The notes under the pieces are model-generated. The model did no database searches. It worked only from the letters and a program-made list of their open reading frames with translations, and was not told where the DNA came from. From assembly GCA_029262175.1 (NCBI GenBank), contig JAJCZV010000030.1, positions 1-64,000 of the forward strand: a DNA stretch of 64,000 nt, written 5' to 3'. How positions within the stretch are numbered: the stretch's first letter is position 1; each line of letters begins with the position of its first letter. The DNA comes from Gemmatimonadota bacterium. Lineage in GTDB: Bacteria; Gemmatimonadota; Gemmatimonadetes; Palauibacterales; Palauibacteraceae. This document shows, piece by piece, positions 42,930-51,671 of the stretch. The position numbers were made by a program, and so were the translations under genes.

Positions 42930-44786
42930 TTGACACCCCAGCTCCGCAACATCGCGATCATCGCGCACGTAGATCACGGAAAGACCACTCTGGTCGACCA
43001 CATGCTCCGCCAAGCCGGCGCGTTCGACGCGCACGAGGCGATGACGGAGCGCGTCATGGACTCGAACCCGCTCGAGCGCGAGCGCGGCATCACGATCTTG
43101 TCCAAGAACACGGCGGTGAACTGGGCCGGCACCAAGATCAACATCGTCGACACACCCGGACACGCCGATTTCGGAGGTGAAGTCGAACGCATCCTACGCA
43201 TGGTCGATGGCGTTTTGATCCTCGTGGACGCCGCCGAAGGTCCCATGCCCCAGACTCGGTTCGTGACGCGAAAGGCGCTCGGGCTGGGACTCGTTCCGGT
43301 CGTCGTCATCAACAAAGTGGATCGCCCGGATGAAAGAGCCGAGGCCGTCCACGATGAGGTGTTGGAGCTTTTCCTCGAACTCGACGCGAACGAGACCCAG
43401 CTGGATGCCCCGTTTCTATACGCGAGCGGGCGCGAAGGTTGGGCGGCGCGCGAGTATGGCGAGGCGGCGAGCGATCTGGCCGCGCTATTCGAAACCGTGC
43501 TGTCGGCCGTCCCGGCGCCTGTCGGCGATCCCGATCTACCGTTTCAGATGTTGGCTTCCACACTCGATCACTCTCGCTATGTAGGTCGGATCGCCATCGG
43601 TCGAATCGAGCGCGGCCGGGTCGCGGAGGGCGACAAGGTCGCGCTCCTTCCGCTCGGTGAACCGGGCGAGGTGTCGGCCGACGACGCGATCCCGGCAAAG
43701 GTGGTCAAGCTCTATGGGTTCGATGGCCTCAAGCGCGCGGAGATCGAGTCGGCCTCGGCCGGCGACATCATCGCGCTCGCGGGACTGGAAGGCGTGGAGA
43801 TCGGTCAGACCATCACGGATCCGGACCAGCGAGACCGGCTGCAGGGCATCGCGGTCGAGCGCCCTACGCTCGCGGTCGATTTTCGTGTCAACGATTCGCC
43901 CTTTGCCGGCCGCGTCGGGAAATACATCACGACCCGGCAACTTCGCGAGCGCCTGATGCGCGAACTCGAACGCAACGTCGCGCTCCGGGTCGAGGATACG
44001 GATTCACCCAATACGTTCGCGGTGTCGGGTCGAGGAGAACTCCACCTTACGATTCTGATGGAAACGATGCGACGCGAAGGCTATGAGTTTTCCGTGTCTC
44101 GCCCCCGCGTCATCATCCGCCACGCAGCGGACGGCTCCGAGATGGAGCCCTACGAGGAAGCCGTGATCGAGGTCCCGCAGGCGTTCGTCGGGGTCGTGAT
44201 GGAGAAGATGGGAAGCCGCCGGGCCGAACTGCTCGAGATGCGACCGACCGATCAAGGACCGGTGCGACTGGAATTCAAGATTCCGTCGCGCGGATTGTTC
44301 GGATATCGATCCGAGTTTCTGACTGACACGCGCGGCGAAGGGCAACTGCACCACCGATTCTTGGAATACGGGCCCAAGGCCGGGCGTCTTCAAAGTCGAC
44401 AGAAGGGCGTGCTCGTAGCCGATCGTCCGGGCACGTCGGTCGCCTTCGCGCTCTTCAATCTACAAGAGCGCGCCGAGATGATCGTAGGTCCGGGCGTCGA
44501 GACGTACAGCGGGATGATCGTCGGTGAACACGTTCGACCGGGAGACCTCGAGGTCAACGTGTCCAAGGGGAAGAAGCTCACCAACATGCGTGCGGCGTCC
44601 TCCGACGAGAATGTTCGGCTGGAGCCGCCCCGGGAACTCACGCTCGAGTTGGCGCTCGAGTTCATCAACGACGATGAATTGATCGAGATCACGCCCGATG
44701 CGATCCGTCTTCGGAAACGACTCCTGGACCCGAACACTCGAAAGAAGGCCATGCGCGTCGCGGCCGCCGAGGCCCGCGACGACTAA
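42930..44786 (+). CDS. typA: Ribosome-associated GTPase TypA/BipA
   Basis: 618 residues from a TTG with GAGG five bases upstream. GTPase motifs: G1 AHVDHGKTTLVDHML (12-26), switch I LERERGITILSKNTAV, G3 VDTPGHADFGGEVERIL and G4 NKVDRPDERAEA. Domains II and III (EF-G-like) follow, and the TypA-specific C-terminal domain includes GPGVETYSGMIVGEHVRPGD and ELTLELALEFINDDELIEIT. TypA binds 70S ribosomes and is needed for ribosome assembly and stress growth. Length and order are typical. Single gene, convergent with the propeller lipoprotein. Confidence 0.96.
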   Translation: MTPQLRNIAIIAHVDHGKTTLVDHMLRQAGAFDAHEAMTERVMDSNPLERERGITILSKNTAVNWAGTKINIVDTPGHADFGGEVERILRMVDGVLILVDAAEGPMPQTRFVTRKALGLGLVPVVVINKVDRPDERAEAVHDEVLELFLELDANETQLDAPFLYASGREGWAAREYGEAASDLAALFETVLSAVPAPVGDPDLPFQMLASTLDHSRYVGRIAIGRIERGRVAEGDKVALLPLGEPGEVSADDAIPAKVVKLYGFDGLKRAEIESASAGDIIALAGLEGVEIGQTITDPDQRDRLQGIAVERPTLAVDFRVNDSPFAGRVGKYITTRQLRERLMRELERNVALRVEDTDSPNTFAVSGRGELHLTILMETMRREGYEFSVSRPRVIIRHAADGSEMEPYEEAVIEVPQAFVGVVMEKMGSRRAELLEMRPTDQGPVRLEFKIPSRGLFGYRSEFLTDTRGEGQLHHRFLEYGPKAGRLQSRQKGVLVADRPGTSVAFALFNLQERAEMIVGPGVETYSGMIVGEHVRPGDLEVNVSKGKKLTNMRAASSDENVRLEPPRELTLELALEFINDDELIEITPDAIRLRKRLLDPNTRKKAMRVAAAEARDD

Positions 44787-44795
44787 CCTAGGGCG

Positions 44796-46103
44796 TCAAC
44801 CCGTCGCGCCCTCGAGTTGTTGCGCGTCCCAGTCGATCCGCATCACGAGCACGTGTTGAACGTCGAGGTCGTCGCGCCAGATTCCGTAGATGCGGTTGCC
44901 CTCGATACGTAGCGGCTGATATCGCTTCGGCATCTCCAGCTCTCCCAAGAAGCGTCCGTCCGGGCCAAACACATCCCAGATCGGCGACCCGAAACCGAGG
45001 GTCGGATTGAAGTTCTCGAGCTCTTCGGGTGGAAGTTCGCTCGGAAGCTGAAGGTGCTGTACCAAGAGGGAGCCCTCCGGCCCCCCCCGCACGAGCGCAT
45101 AGGCCGGGTAGGTCTCGGCGAATCCGATGGCATTGGTCAAGACTTCGAGCTGTGGCCCTCCGAGCCCGAACTCCTGCCACGTCCGAACCATCGCCTCTTT
45201 CATGAGATCCTGATCGGCTTGCGATACCGGCTGCGGCTCAAACGACTTCTCGATCACTCGGACCAGCTTTTGTCCCTCGAAGACCTGAAGGCGGTAGGTA
45301 TCGTTGTAGCCGTACACCAAGGGACCCGTCGTGGCGAGCGCCCAAATCGGCTCCGGGGCGAAGAACGTGAAATCGGGCACGCCATCGCGCAGCAAGAACG
45401 TCCGTCCCGAAGGGAACGAGGCGAGCGTGTCGATCACGCCACCATCGGAGCCTCGTTCGAGGATGAGGTCCGATGAATCGGCCGCCGGTTGCCCGGGCAG
45501 ACCGAGCGGACGGATCTGACTGACCAGACGCCCATCGGGCGTGTCGAGCCAGGCCAAAGGAATCCCGCTCGCGAAGTCTAACTTGGAACTACCGACCGGC
45601 TCCACATCGGGGGTGAACTTGTTGATCCTTTGGTTGGTCGCGTCCGGGACGTAGATGCTGTCACCGGGACCCACCAACACGGGGCCCGCGCCGAGACCAA
45701 ACTCTCCCGGCCCCGAACCCGCACCACCGATCGTCCGCAGGTACTCGCCGGCGGCCGAGAAATGCCGGAGATGTTGAGCCTGAACGTCGAGCACCAACAG
45801 GCTGCCGTCGCTCAACTCGGCAATGCCGCCGATCTGTCCGAATTGGTAATCCGGGTCACCGGCCGTCGTGCCGATCCGCATCTCTTCGCTGATCACCCAT
45901 CGGTCGGCGTCGGTCCACGTGCCGGACTCCGGGTTCGACACGATCGAGACCCCTGCGGAGTCCCGAATCGTTCCGGCCCATTCTCCGCCCTCCTCGCCGC
46001 CCCCCGGGGTACACGCGACAACAACCATCAAACAGAAACCCGCCGCAATTGCGACCGGCCCACGGCCAATGACATCGGTATAGGAACTGAGACGTGCTCT
46101 CAT
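44796..46103 (-). CDS. Lipoprotein with 6-bladed beta-propeller (NHL-like)
   Basis: 435 residues. A lipoprotein signal ends FCLMVVVAC. Repeating blades are visible: FGQIGGIAELSDGSLLVLDV, HLRHFSAAGEYLRTIGGAGS, GPGEFGLGAGPVLVGPGDSI and WDVFGPDGRFLGELEMPKRY. The GxGPGEF element is a hallmark of the six-bladed propeller lipoproteins that are numerous in Gemmatimonadota and Bacteroidota. It is anchored in the envelope; function unknown, probably binding of a ligand or partner protein. It ends 9 bases from typA (convergent) with no clear terminator between. Confidence 0.85.
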   Translation of the reverse strand: MRARLSSYTDVIGRGPVAIAAGFCLMVVVACTPGGGEEGGEWAGTIRDSAGVSIVSNPESGTWTDADRWVISEEMRIGTTAGDPDYQFGQIGGIAELSDGSLLVLDVQAQHLRHFSAAGEYLRTIGGAGSGPGEFGLGAGPVLVGPGDSIYVPDATNQRINKFTPDVEPVGSSKLDFASGIPLAWLDTPDGRLVSQIRPLGLPGQPAADSSDLILERGSDGGVIDTLASFPSGRTFLLRDGVPDFTFFAPEPIWALATTGPLVYGYNDTYRLQVFEGQKLVRVIEKSFEPQPVSQADQDLMKEAMVRTWQEFGLGGPQLEVLTNAIGFAETYPAYALVRGGPEGSLLVQHLQLPSELPPEELENFNPTLGFGSPIWDVFGPDGRFLGELEMPKRYQPLRIEGNRIYGIWRDDLDVQHVLVMRIDWDAQQLEGATG

Positions 46104-46326
46104 CGTGTTTGATCCCTGGAAGTTGACGGAACCCCGGGCGCAACGCCGGAACTGCTTTGAAGTACCCGCGGACCTTCTTCTTATTTATATGGTACGAGGC
46201 TTCGGTGTATGAAGCGTCCATGCGGGGACTTACGGGACCAGCCGCGCCAAGGCGAGCCCAGCGGGATATCTTGGCCGCCGGCCGCGGGACTGGCCCGCTT
46301 TCTGCCGATACGAAGGAAAAATTCAT
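46104..46326. other. Divergent promoter region with AT-rich patch
   Basis: The spacer between the propeller lipoprotein and the haemolysin III gene is GC-rich except for a patch near 46175-46195 (CTTCTTATTTATATGG). On the minus strand it reads ATATAAATAAG and could supply a -10 element for the lipoprotein gene. No ORF or RNA gene is supported here. Confidence 0.35.
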
Positions 46327-47061
46327 ATGAGAGGTTCTGGGAAGACCGGGGTGGAGGGCAGGGTGGATCTGCACAGAAAAATTGCGGCCGCTGGCGGCTG
46401 GGGAAACCGGACGTTTACGGCGATTCCCGAGACGGTGACGCGCCGCGAAGAGTTTTGGAACAGTGTCACCGGCGGCCTGGGACTACTGGGAAGCCTCGTC
46501 GCCTTGGCGCTTCTCATCGACACGCCGTCTCCGAACCTCGCCGTACAACTCAGCGCGGTCATCTACGGTTTGACCCTCGTCGCCTCTTATGGCGCCACCA
46601 CGATCTACCATTCCGCCCGCTGTCACGTGCGAAAGGCCCGCTGGCGGATCCTGGATCACTGCGCCGTGTTCGTCCTCATCGCCGGCTCGTACACACCGCT
46701 TGCCGTGGCAGGTCTCGGCGGTCGATTCGGCGGGCTCGTGCTCGCCGCCGTTTGGATCCTCGCCGCGCTGGGCATCGCCTTCAAGCTTCGGTTTCGGTTT
46801 CGATATCCGGGCACGTCGGTCGCGATCTATCTCGTGATGGGCTGGCTGGGCGTGTTCATGATCGGCGAGGTTCTGGCCGCCGTCGGCCCCGAAGCAGTCG
46901 TCTTGATGGCGATGGCCGGTCTGTGTTACACGGTGGGCACCGTCTTCTTTGGCGCCAAGCGCCTTCCGTACCACCACGCCGTGTGGCACCTGCTGGTGAT
47001 TGGCGGGAGCGTGTTCCACTACATGGCGATCGTCGACCACGTCCTCGTCGCCGCCATCTGA
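46327..47061 (+). CDS. Haemolysin III/PAQR-family membrane protein
   Basis: 244 residues with seven membrane segments. Conserved elements are VASYGATTIYHSARCH in TM2 with the zinc-type histidine, WRILDHCAVFVLIAGSYTPL in TM3 with the Asp, and the C-terminal HHAVWHLLVIGGSVFHYMAI with the HxxxH pair. These residues form the metal site of PAQR/YqfA proteins. It resides in the cytoplasmic membrane; hydrolase (ceramidase-like) activity is known for some relatives, but the bacterial substrate is unclear. GAAGG precedes the ATG. The first 40 residues extend beyond the usual start. Confidence 0.88.
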   Translation: MRGSGKTGVEGRVDLHRKIAAAGGWGNRTFTAIPETVTRREEFWNSVTGGLGLLGSLVALALLIDTPSPNLAVQLSAVIYGLTLVASYGATTIYHSARCHVRKARWRILDHCAVFVLIAGSYTPLAVAGLGGRFGGLVLAAVWILAALGIAFKLRFRFRYPGTSVAIYLVMGWLGVFMIGEVLAAVGPEAVVLMAMAGLCYTVGTVFFGAKRLPYHHAVWHLLVIGGSVFHYMAIVDHVLVAAI

Positions 47062-47067
47062 GTCTCG

Positions 47068-47083
47068 GCGACCCTAGGGTCGC
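47068..47083. terminator. 16-bp perfect palindrome after the haemolysin III gene
   Basis: GCGACCCT and AGGGTCGC are perfectly complementary, starting 7 bases after the TGA stop and followed by TTCCC. It can form a hairpin only with a very small loop, so it is a weak terminator candidate or a protein-binding dyad. Confidence 0.35.
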
Positions 47084-47122
47084 TTCCCGACAACCGTTGG
47101 CGCAGGTTACGCCCGTGTTCTC

Positions 47123-48517
47123 ATGTCTCATGAACAGGGGCCTCATGTGCAAACCTCCCGTGTATTGAACCGGCCCGGCGCGCTCGCATCCGCACTCGTC
47201 GCTGTGGCGCTGGCGGGTCTTGCCCTTCCCGTTTCCGCGTTCGCGATGCAGCAGTCCGCCCTCCTCATCGAAGACGTTACGCTCATCGATGGGCGCGGAG
47301 GACCCGCGATCGAAGGTGCGTGGGTCTCCATCGAAGACGATCGGATCGTTCGCATTTCGCGTGGCCCGATCGAGGCGGCTGATGGCGCCCAGCGCATCGA
47401 CGGCAGCGGCCGGTTTCTGATCCCGGGACTGATGGACATACACATCCATCTCTCCGGCGGCTTCGGGCAGGGCTCGCCAAATCAGAATGCGGGCCGCCGG
47501 GCGCTGCACGGCTTCTTGTACAGCGGCATCACTTCGGTGTACGACGCCGGCAACAACCCCGATTTCATCTTCTCTTTCAGAGACCGTGAACGAAGCGGCG
47601 CGATCGCGAGCCCGCGGGTTTTCGCATCCGGAGGGGTCGTCACGGCTCCCGGCGGACATGGTGCGGGGCTAGGCGGAACGTTGATCGATTCTTGGCCCGA
47701 AGCGATTCCGCTACTCGATGCGCACCTCGCGCGGGAGCCCGATCTGGTCAAGTTCACGTTCGACGAACACGGCTGGGGTACGCGTCCGCTGATTCCCTTG
47801 TTGGACCCGGAGGTGATGGCTCGGGCCGTCGCCTACATCAACGAACGCGGGACACGAACCACCGCGCACATCTCGCACGAATACCGGGCGCGTCAGGCGA
47901 TCGCGGCCGGGCTCAATACGCTCGCGCACCCGATCATCCAGGGCCCCGTGAGCGATGAGTTCGTAGGGCTCATGTCCAGCACCCGGACGCCGATGGCGTC
48001 GACGCTGACGATCGGCGAGGGCTACTCGCGTCTGGTCGAGCACCCGGAATTCCTGGATCAGCCGCTGTACCGCGACGTCTACTCGCGCGAGCGCATCGCG
48101 GAACTCAAGGGTCCCATCCGCGACGGGTACGCGGCTCGCGCCTGGACGACCTGGATGAAAGTCATGACGCCCGTCGCGCAGGAGAATCTACGCCAGATCC
48201 ACGCCGCCGGCGGCGTGATCGCGCTGGGTTCGGATCAGTCCTCCGGGCCGCAGACCCACCGCGAGTTGGAGCTTATGGTGGCGGGCGGCATCTCCGAGGT
48301 CGATGCGATCCGGATCGGGACGCTCAACGCGGCGGGGTTCTTGGGACTCGAGAACGAGCTCGGCTCGATCGAAGAGGGAAAGCTGGCGGACCTGGTCCTA
48401 TTGGGAGCCGATCCCCTGGCCGACATTTCCAATACGCAGAGAATCGAGGTCGTGATCAAGGCGGGCAGGATCATCGACCGGGCTGCCCTGGAGGTACCTG
48501 CCAATCTGACCCCGTAA
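47123..48517 (+). CDS. Exported metal-dependent amidohydrolase
   Basis: 464 residues. A signal peptide ends near SAFAMQQ (43); a GTG at 47147 is an alternative start. The amidohydrolase fold shows LIEDVTLIDGRGGP, IPGLMDIHIHLSG (metal HxH, H107/H109), LVKFTFDEHG with a possible metal-bridging Lys, TTAHISHEYRA, LAHPIIQGP and the catalytic Asp in VIALGSDQSSGPQTH, then LGSIEEGKLADLVLLGADPL. Secreted members hydrolyse peptides such as Xaa-Pro or cyclic amides. Specificity cannot be read from the sequence. It stands alone, 61 bases downstream of the haemolysin III gene. Confidence 0.9.
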   Translation: MSHEQGPHVQTSRVLNRPGALASALVAVALAGLALPVSAFAMQQSALLIEDVTLIDGRGGPAIEGAWVSIEDDRIVRISRGPIEAADGAQRIDGSGRFLIPGLMDIHIHLSGGFGQGSPNQNAGRRALHGFLYSGITSVYDAGNNPDFIFSFRDRERSGAIASPRVFASGGVVTAPGGHGAGLGGTLIDSWPEAIPLLDAHLAREPDLVKFTFDEHGWGTRPLIPLLDPEVMARAVAYINERGTRTTAHISHEYRARQAIAAGLNTLAHPIIQGPVSDEFVGLMSSTRTPMASTLTIGEGYSRLVEHPEFLDQPLYRDVYSRERIAELKGPIRDGYAARAWTTWMKVMTPVAQENLRQIHAAGGVIALGSDQSSGPQTHRELELMVAGGISEVDAIRIGTLNAAGFLGLENELGSIEEGKLADLVLLGADPLADISNTQRIEVVIKAGRIIDRAALEVPANLTP

Positions 48518-48731
48518 CGCCAGACAGACCCCGAAGCGCCCGGCGGACCCGCCTCGTTGGCAGCTTCGTTTGTTCCGGGCGAGGAGGCGGCAAACCCCGG
48601 TGAAACCCTTTGAGCCCTAGCGCGTACTAGGTCTCCCACCCACGCACCGGCCCGCGCGTTTCGGGGCACGGAGATTGCGAGTTGGGGCGGGTTCGCAATT
48701 CGGCACATTGGCCGATGATGCATATAAATGG

Positions 48732-48748
48732 AGCGCCAAGGGGGCGCT
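48732..48748 (+). promoter_or_regulatory. Hairpin just upstream of the ribosome site of the short ORF
   Basis: AGCGCC (48732-48737) and GGCGCT (48743-48748) form a 6-bp stem with an AAGGG loop, ending five bases before GGAGG. A TATAAA at 48723-48728 may be a -10 element, which would put the hairpin near the 5' end of the transcript. No convincing -35 is seen. Confidence 0.4.
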
Positions 48749-48762
48749 GTACTGGAGGTAGT

Positions 48763-48825
48763 GTGATCAAGCGACGGTGGTTTCAGAAAAGCCGGCAGCG
48801 AATGATCCTCAGTCGGATCGTCTAG
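48763..48825 (+). CDS. Candidate 20-codon basic small protein or leader peptide
   Basis: GTG start preceded by GGAGGTAGT, i.e. a near-perfect ribosome site four bases away, then 20 codons to TAG. The peptide would begin VIKRRWFQKSRQR and end MILSRIV; it has seven Lys/Arg and no acidic residue. It is framed by a possible -10 (TATAAA, 48723), a hairpin before the ribosome site, and a very strong intrinsic terminator 24 bases after the stop. The unit 48.72-48.88 kb therefore looks like an independent short transcript encoding a small peptide, or a small RNA that carries a translated ORF. The rest of the gap (48518-48720) shows nothing that I can support. Confidence 0.45.
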   Translation: MIKRRWFQKSRQRMILSRIV

Positions 48826-48848
48826 CGCTTGTTTTTATAGCTGGACCT

Positions 48849-48881
48849 GGCCCGCGCGGTACCCGCGCGGGCCTTTTTTTT
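48849..48881 (+). terminator. Strong rho-independent terminator
   Basis: GGCCCGCGCGG (48849-48859), loop TAC, CCGCGCGGGCC (48863-48873), then eight T: a perfect 11-bp GC stem with U-tract. It is by far the clearest intrinsic terminator in the window. It lies 331 bases after the amidohydrolase stop but only 24 bases after the short ORF, so it probably ends that short transcript. Confidence 0.93.
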
Positions 48882-48892
48882 GTGTGCCCGCC

Positions 48893-49777
48893 TCACGGCT
48901 CCTGCACCCAGGCGTCTACCGCGATTTCCCACGACACGCCTTCACCAGCGATCCGGAGATAATAGGTCCCGCCACCTTCCAGTCCGAGATAGGACCCGGT
49001 CCCGACCCCTTCCTGCTTGATGCGCGCCGTCGGCTCCTCGGCTCCGTGCTCGAAAACCACGATCTCCAGATCCCGCGCGGCCCCGGTGACCGCTTGCCAG
49101 GTGATGCGCCATTCGCCCGACGGGACCGTGAAACTGTCGGTCTCTTCGATATCCTTCCCAGACCAGCCGACGACCCGCCGCCAGCTGAACACCGTCGGCT
49201 CGACGCTTCGAGGAGCCGCGGAAGAGGCGTCCTGCGTTTTGCCTGTCGCGGTCGGCTCGGACGCCCGCTCACCCGGTCGGGGAAAGCGATTCGGCGAGAG
49301 GGCATCCACATCGGGGCCCTCGAGCGGTCGAGGCGACGCACCGTAGCTCCAGTATCGATCCGCCCAGCGGCCGTCGAGAATCCGGATCGCGGTGGCCACG
49401 CCGGCCCATGCGCTGGAGCCCCTCTCCTCCCATGGATCGTCCGCGCTCAAATCGGCCAGGACGATCGCGTTGGCACCGACCCGAGCGGCCTCCCGCTGCA
49501 ACGTCTCGATCATCTTGTTGTCGAGGTGCCCCTCGACGGTCGGCACCCTGAGGTGCGCCAGGGGGATAAACGAGCGCTGCACCCCCTCGACCGAGGGCAC
49601 GACCGCGATGGATTCCCAGATCGTGGCCGGGAAGCTGGGTCCGAGGCTCTCCAGACGTACGCCGTTGCTCGTGGACGCACACCCGGCGAACACGACCAGC
49701 GCCACACAGGAGGCCAAGACGGCCGTAGGGATCGGAGCGTGGGCGCTCCGTGAGGGAAGACGGATCTTTGACATCAT
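48893..49777 (-). CDS. Lipoprotein, unknown function
   Basis: 294 residues. A lipoprotein signal ends VALVVFAGC. The N-terminal mature half has FPATIWESIAVVPSVEG and HLDNKMIETLQREAARVGAN followed by AIVLADLSADD, a GANAIV-type strand like that of small envelope lipoproteins (YbjQ/DUF4156-like). A Pro/Ser/Thr-rich linker (about 145-190) leads to a C-terminal beta domain (SGEWRITWQAVTGAARDLEI, then GTYYLRIAGEGVSWEIAVDA). Function unknown. It lies 31 bases downstream of the TRAP permease on the same strand and might belong to that transporter operon. Confidence 0.7.
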   Translation of the reverse strand: MMSKIRLPSRSAHAPIPTAVLASCVALVVFAGCASTSNGVRLESLGPSFPATIWESIAVVPSVEGVQRSFIPLAHLRVPTVEGHLDNKMIETLQREAARVGANAIVLADLSADDPWEERGSSAWAGVATAIRILDGRWADRYWSYGASPRPLEGPDVDALSPNRFPRPGERASEPTATGKTQDASSAAPRSVEPTVFSWRRVVGWSGKDIEETDSFTVPSGEWRITWQAVTGAARDLEIVVFEHGAEEPTARIKQEGVGTGSYLGLEGGGTYYLRIAGEGVSWEIAVDAWVQEP

Positions 49778-49808
49778 CTTCTGAACCTAAGTGTACGCGC
49801 GCTCGGCG

Positions 49809-51671
49809 TCAGCCTTGGCCGCGCCGGGATCTGCTCCAATGTCCCAGGAACGTCAGGCTCGCGACGGCGAGGCCCGCCGACCGGACGACGAAACCTGGAT
49901 ACAGTAGAAGCATGGCGGCAAGTACGAACAGGGCGCGCTCGTAGGACGCGCACGCACGGATCACATAGCCTTCGATGGCAAAGGCGATCGAGGCGGCGAT
50001 GGCGAGCGTGGCGGCGATCGCGAACACGAAGCTCCCGACGCTCGTGCCGTCGACAAAGATCAGGGCCGAGTAAGCCATCATCGCGGGGATGATAAAGAAC
50101 CCCGCGGAGAGTTTGACCGCCTCGTTAGCCGTCCGCATGGGGCTCGCGCCGGCGATCCCCGCTCCCGCAAAGGCGGCCAGCGCGATGGGCGGAGTCACGT
50201 TGGAGGTCTGCGACAGCCAGAAGATGATCATGTGGGCGACGACCAGAGACAGGCCCAAGCCTTGGAGGGCAGGCGCGGCCATCACGGCGATCACGATATA
50301 GGCAGCCGTGACCGGCAGACCCATCCCCAGGACCAAGGCCGCGCCCGCAATCAGGATCAACGCGAGCCAAAGCTGACCGCCGGCGATCTGAACGACGGAC
50401 TCGGTGAACTGGAGACCGACTCCGGTTTGACCGATGACGCCGACGACGATGCCGGCCGTAGCACAGGCCAGCGAAATCGGGAGCGCCAACATCGCGCCCG
50501 CTTTGAACCCCTCCAGAATCGTGCGCCAACCGATCCGTGTCTGCTTGCGCGTCATCCCGGTGACCACCACCGCGAGGCAGCCGATGGCGCCGACCAACGG
50601 CGGCGAGTAGTTGGCCAAGAGCAAAGCGACGACGAGGCCCAAGGGAAGCAAAAAGTGCACCCCATCTCGCAGCGTCTCCCGGACCGGGGGAGGGTTGTCC
50701 ATGCCTTTCAGTTCGAGACGGACCGCCATGAGGTGGACGAACAGCAAGGTGCAAACGAAGTAGATCACGGCGGGTGCGATCGACATCATCACGATCTGCT
50801 TGTAGGGCGTGCTCGTGAAGTCGGCCATGATAAACGCACCCGCTCCCATGATCGGCGGCATGATCTGCCCCCCGGTCGAAGCCGCGGCCTCGATCCCCGC
50901 CGCCTGCTCGGATCGGTAGCCGAGTTTCTTCATCATAGGGATGGTCAGAGCGCCGGTCGTGACCGTGTTGGCGATCGCCGACCCGGAGATCGAGCCCATC
51001 GCTGCGGAAGCGAGAACGCTGGCCTTGGCCGGACCTCCGCGGTATCTGCCGGCGGCGGCGAACGCCAGATCGATAAAGAAACGACCCGCCCCCGTCACCT
51101 CGAGAAACGCGCCGAAAAGCACAAAGATGAAGACCGTCCCGGCCGCGATCCCCAGCGGGGCGCCAAAGATGCCCGCCGCCGTAAACGCCTGAAAACGAAC
51201 CACCCGTTCGAGTTCGAACCCGCGGTTTGCCAGCACGTCGGGTAAGAGATGGCCGAGCAGTGCGTAGAGGACGAACACACCGCCTACGGCCACCATGACC
51301 CACCCGACCGCGCGTCGGGTCGCTTCAAAGAGGAGGACCAGAAACAGCAGCCCGACGATGAAGTCGTGCGTCGTCAATCCGTAGAGGATGTGATCGATGG
51401 CGCGATAGTCGAACCCGACGATCACCCAGCCCGTGTAGACCGACGCGGCAGCCAACCACAGATCGAACACGCGACTCCAGACCGGCGCCGGCCCCTCTCC
51501 TTTCCAGAAAGGACGAGCCAAGAAGGTCAGCGCGAGCACCCAACTCAAATGGATCGGACGCGCATGGGTCGCCGACAAGAAACCGGATGTGCTCTGCCAG
51601 AGCTGGAACAGCGACAGCCCGACCGCAAGCGCGAACACCACGTTTCTGACCCGGTGGTTCGACTGGGTCAA
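49809..51671 (-). CDS. TRAP transporter fused permease (4TM/12TM, TAXI type)
   Basis: 620 residues with about 16-18 membrane segments. The N-terminal four-helix DctQ-like part is followed by the DctM-like part with GSISGSAIANTVTTGALTIP, EQAAGIEAAASTGGQIMPPI, MGAGAFIMADFTSTPYKQIV and ALVLGMGLPVTAAYIVIAVM, the standard segments of TRAP large subunits fused to the small one. It uses a sodium gradient to import an organic acid or amino acid delivered by the TAXI binding protein encoded just upstream. The TTG start overlaps that gene's stop (TTGA). Confidence 0.93.
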   Translation of the reverse strand: MTQSNHRVRNVVFALAVGLSLFQLWQSTSGFLSATHARPIHLSWVLALTFLARPFWKGEGPAPVWSRVFDLWLAAASVYTGWVIVGFDYRAIDHILYGLTTHDFIVGLLFLVLLFEATRRAVGWVMVAVGGVFVLYALLGHLLPDVLANRGFELERVVRFQAFTAAGIFGAPLGIAAGTVFIFVLFGAFLEVTGAGRFFIDLAFAAAGRYRGGPAKASVLASAAMGSISGSAIANTVTTGALTIPMMKKLGYRSEQAAGIEAAASTGGQIMPPIMGAGAFIMADFTSTPYKQIVMMSIAPAVIYFVCTLLFVHLMAVRLELKGMDNPPPVRETLRDGVHFLLPLGLVVALLLANYSPPLVGAIGCLAVVVTGMTRKQTRIGWRTILEGFKAGAMLALPISLACATAGIVVGVIGQTGVGLQFTESVVQIAGGQLWLALILIAGAALVLGMGLPVTAAYIVIAVMAAPALQGLGLSLVVAHMIIFWLSQTSNVTPPIALAAFAGAGIAGASPMRTANEAVKLSAGFFIIPAMMAYSALIFVDGTSVGSFVFAIAATLAIAASIAFAIEGYVIRACASYERALFVLAAMLLLYPGFVVRSAGLAVASLTFLGHWSRSRRGQG

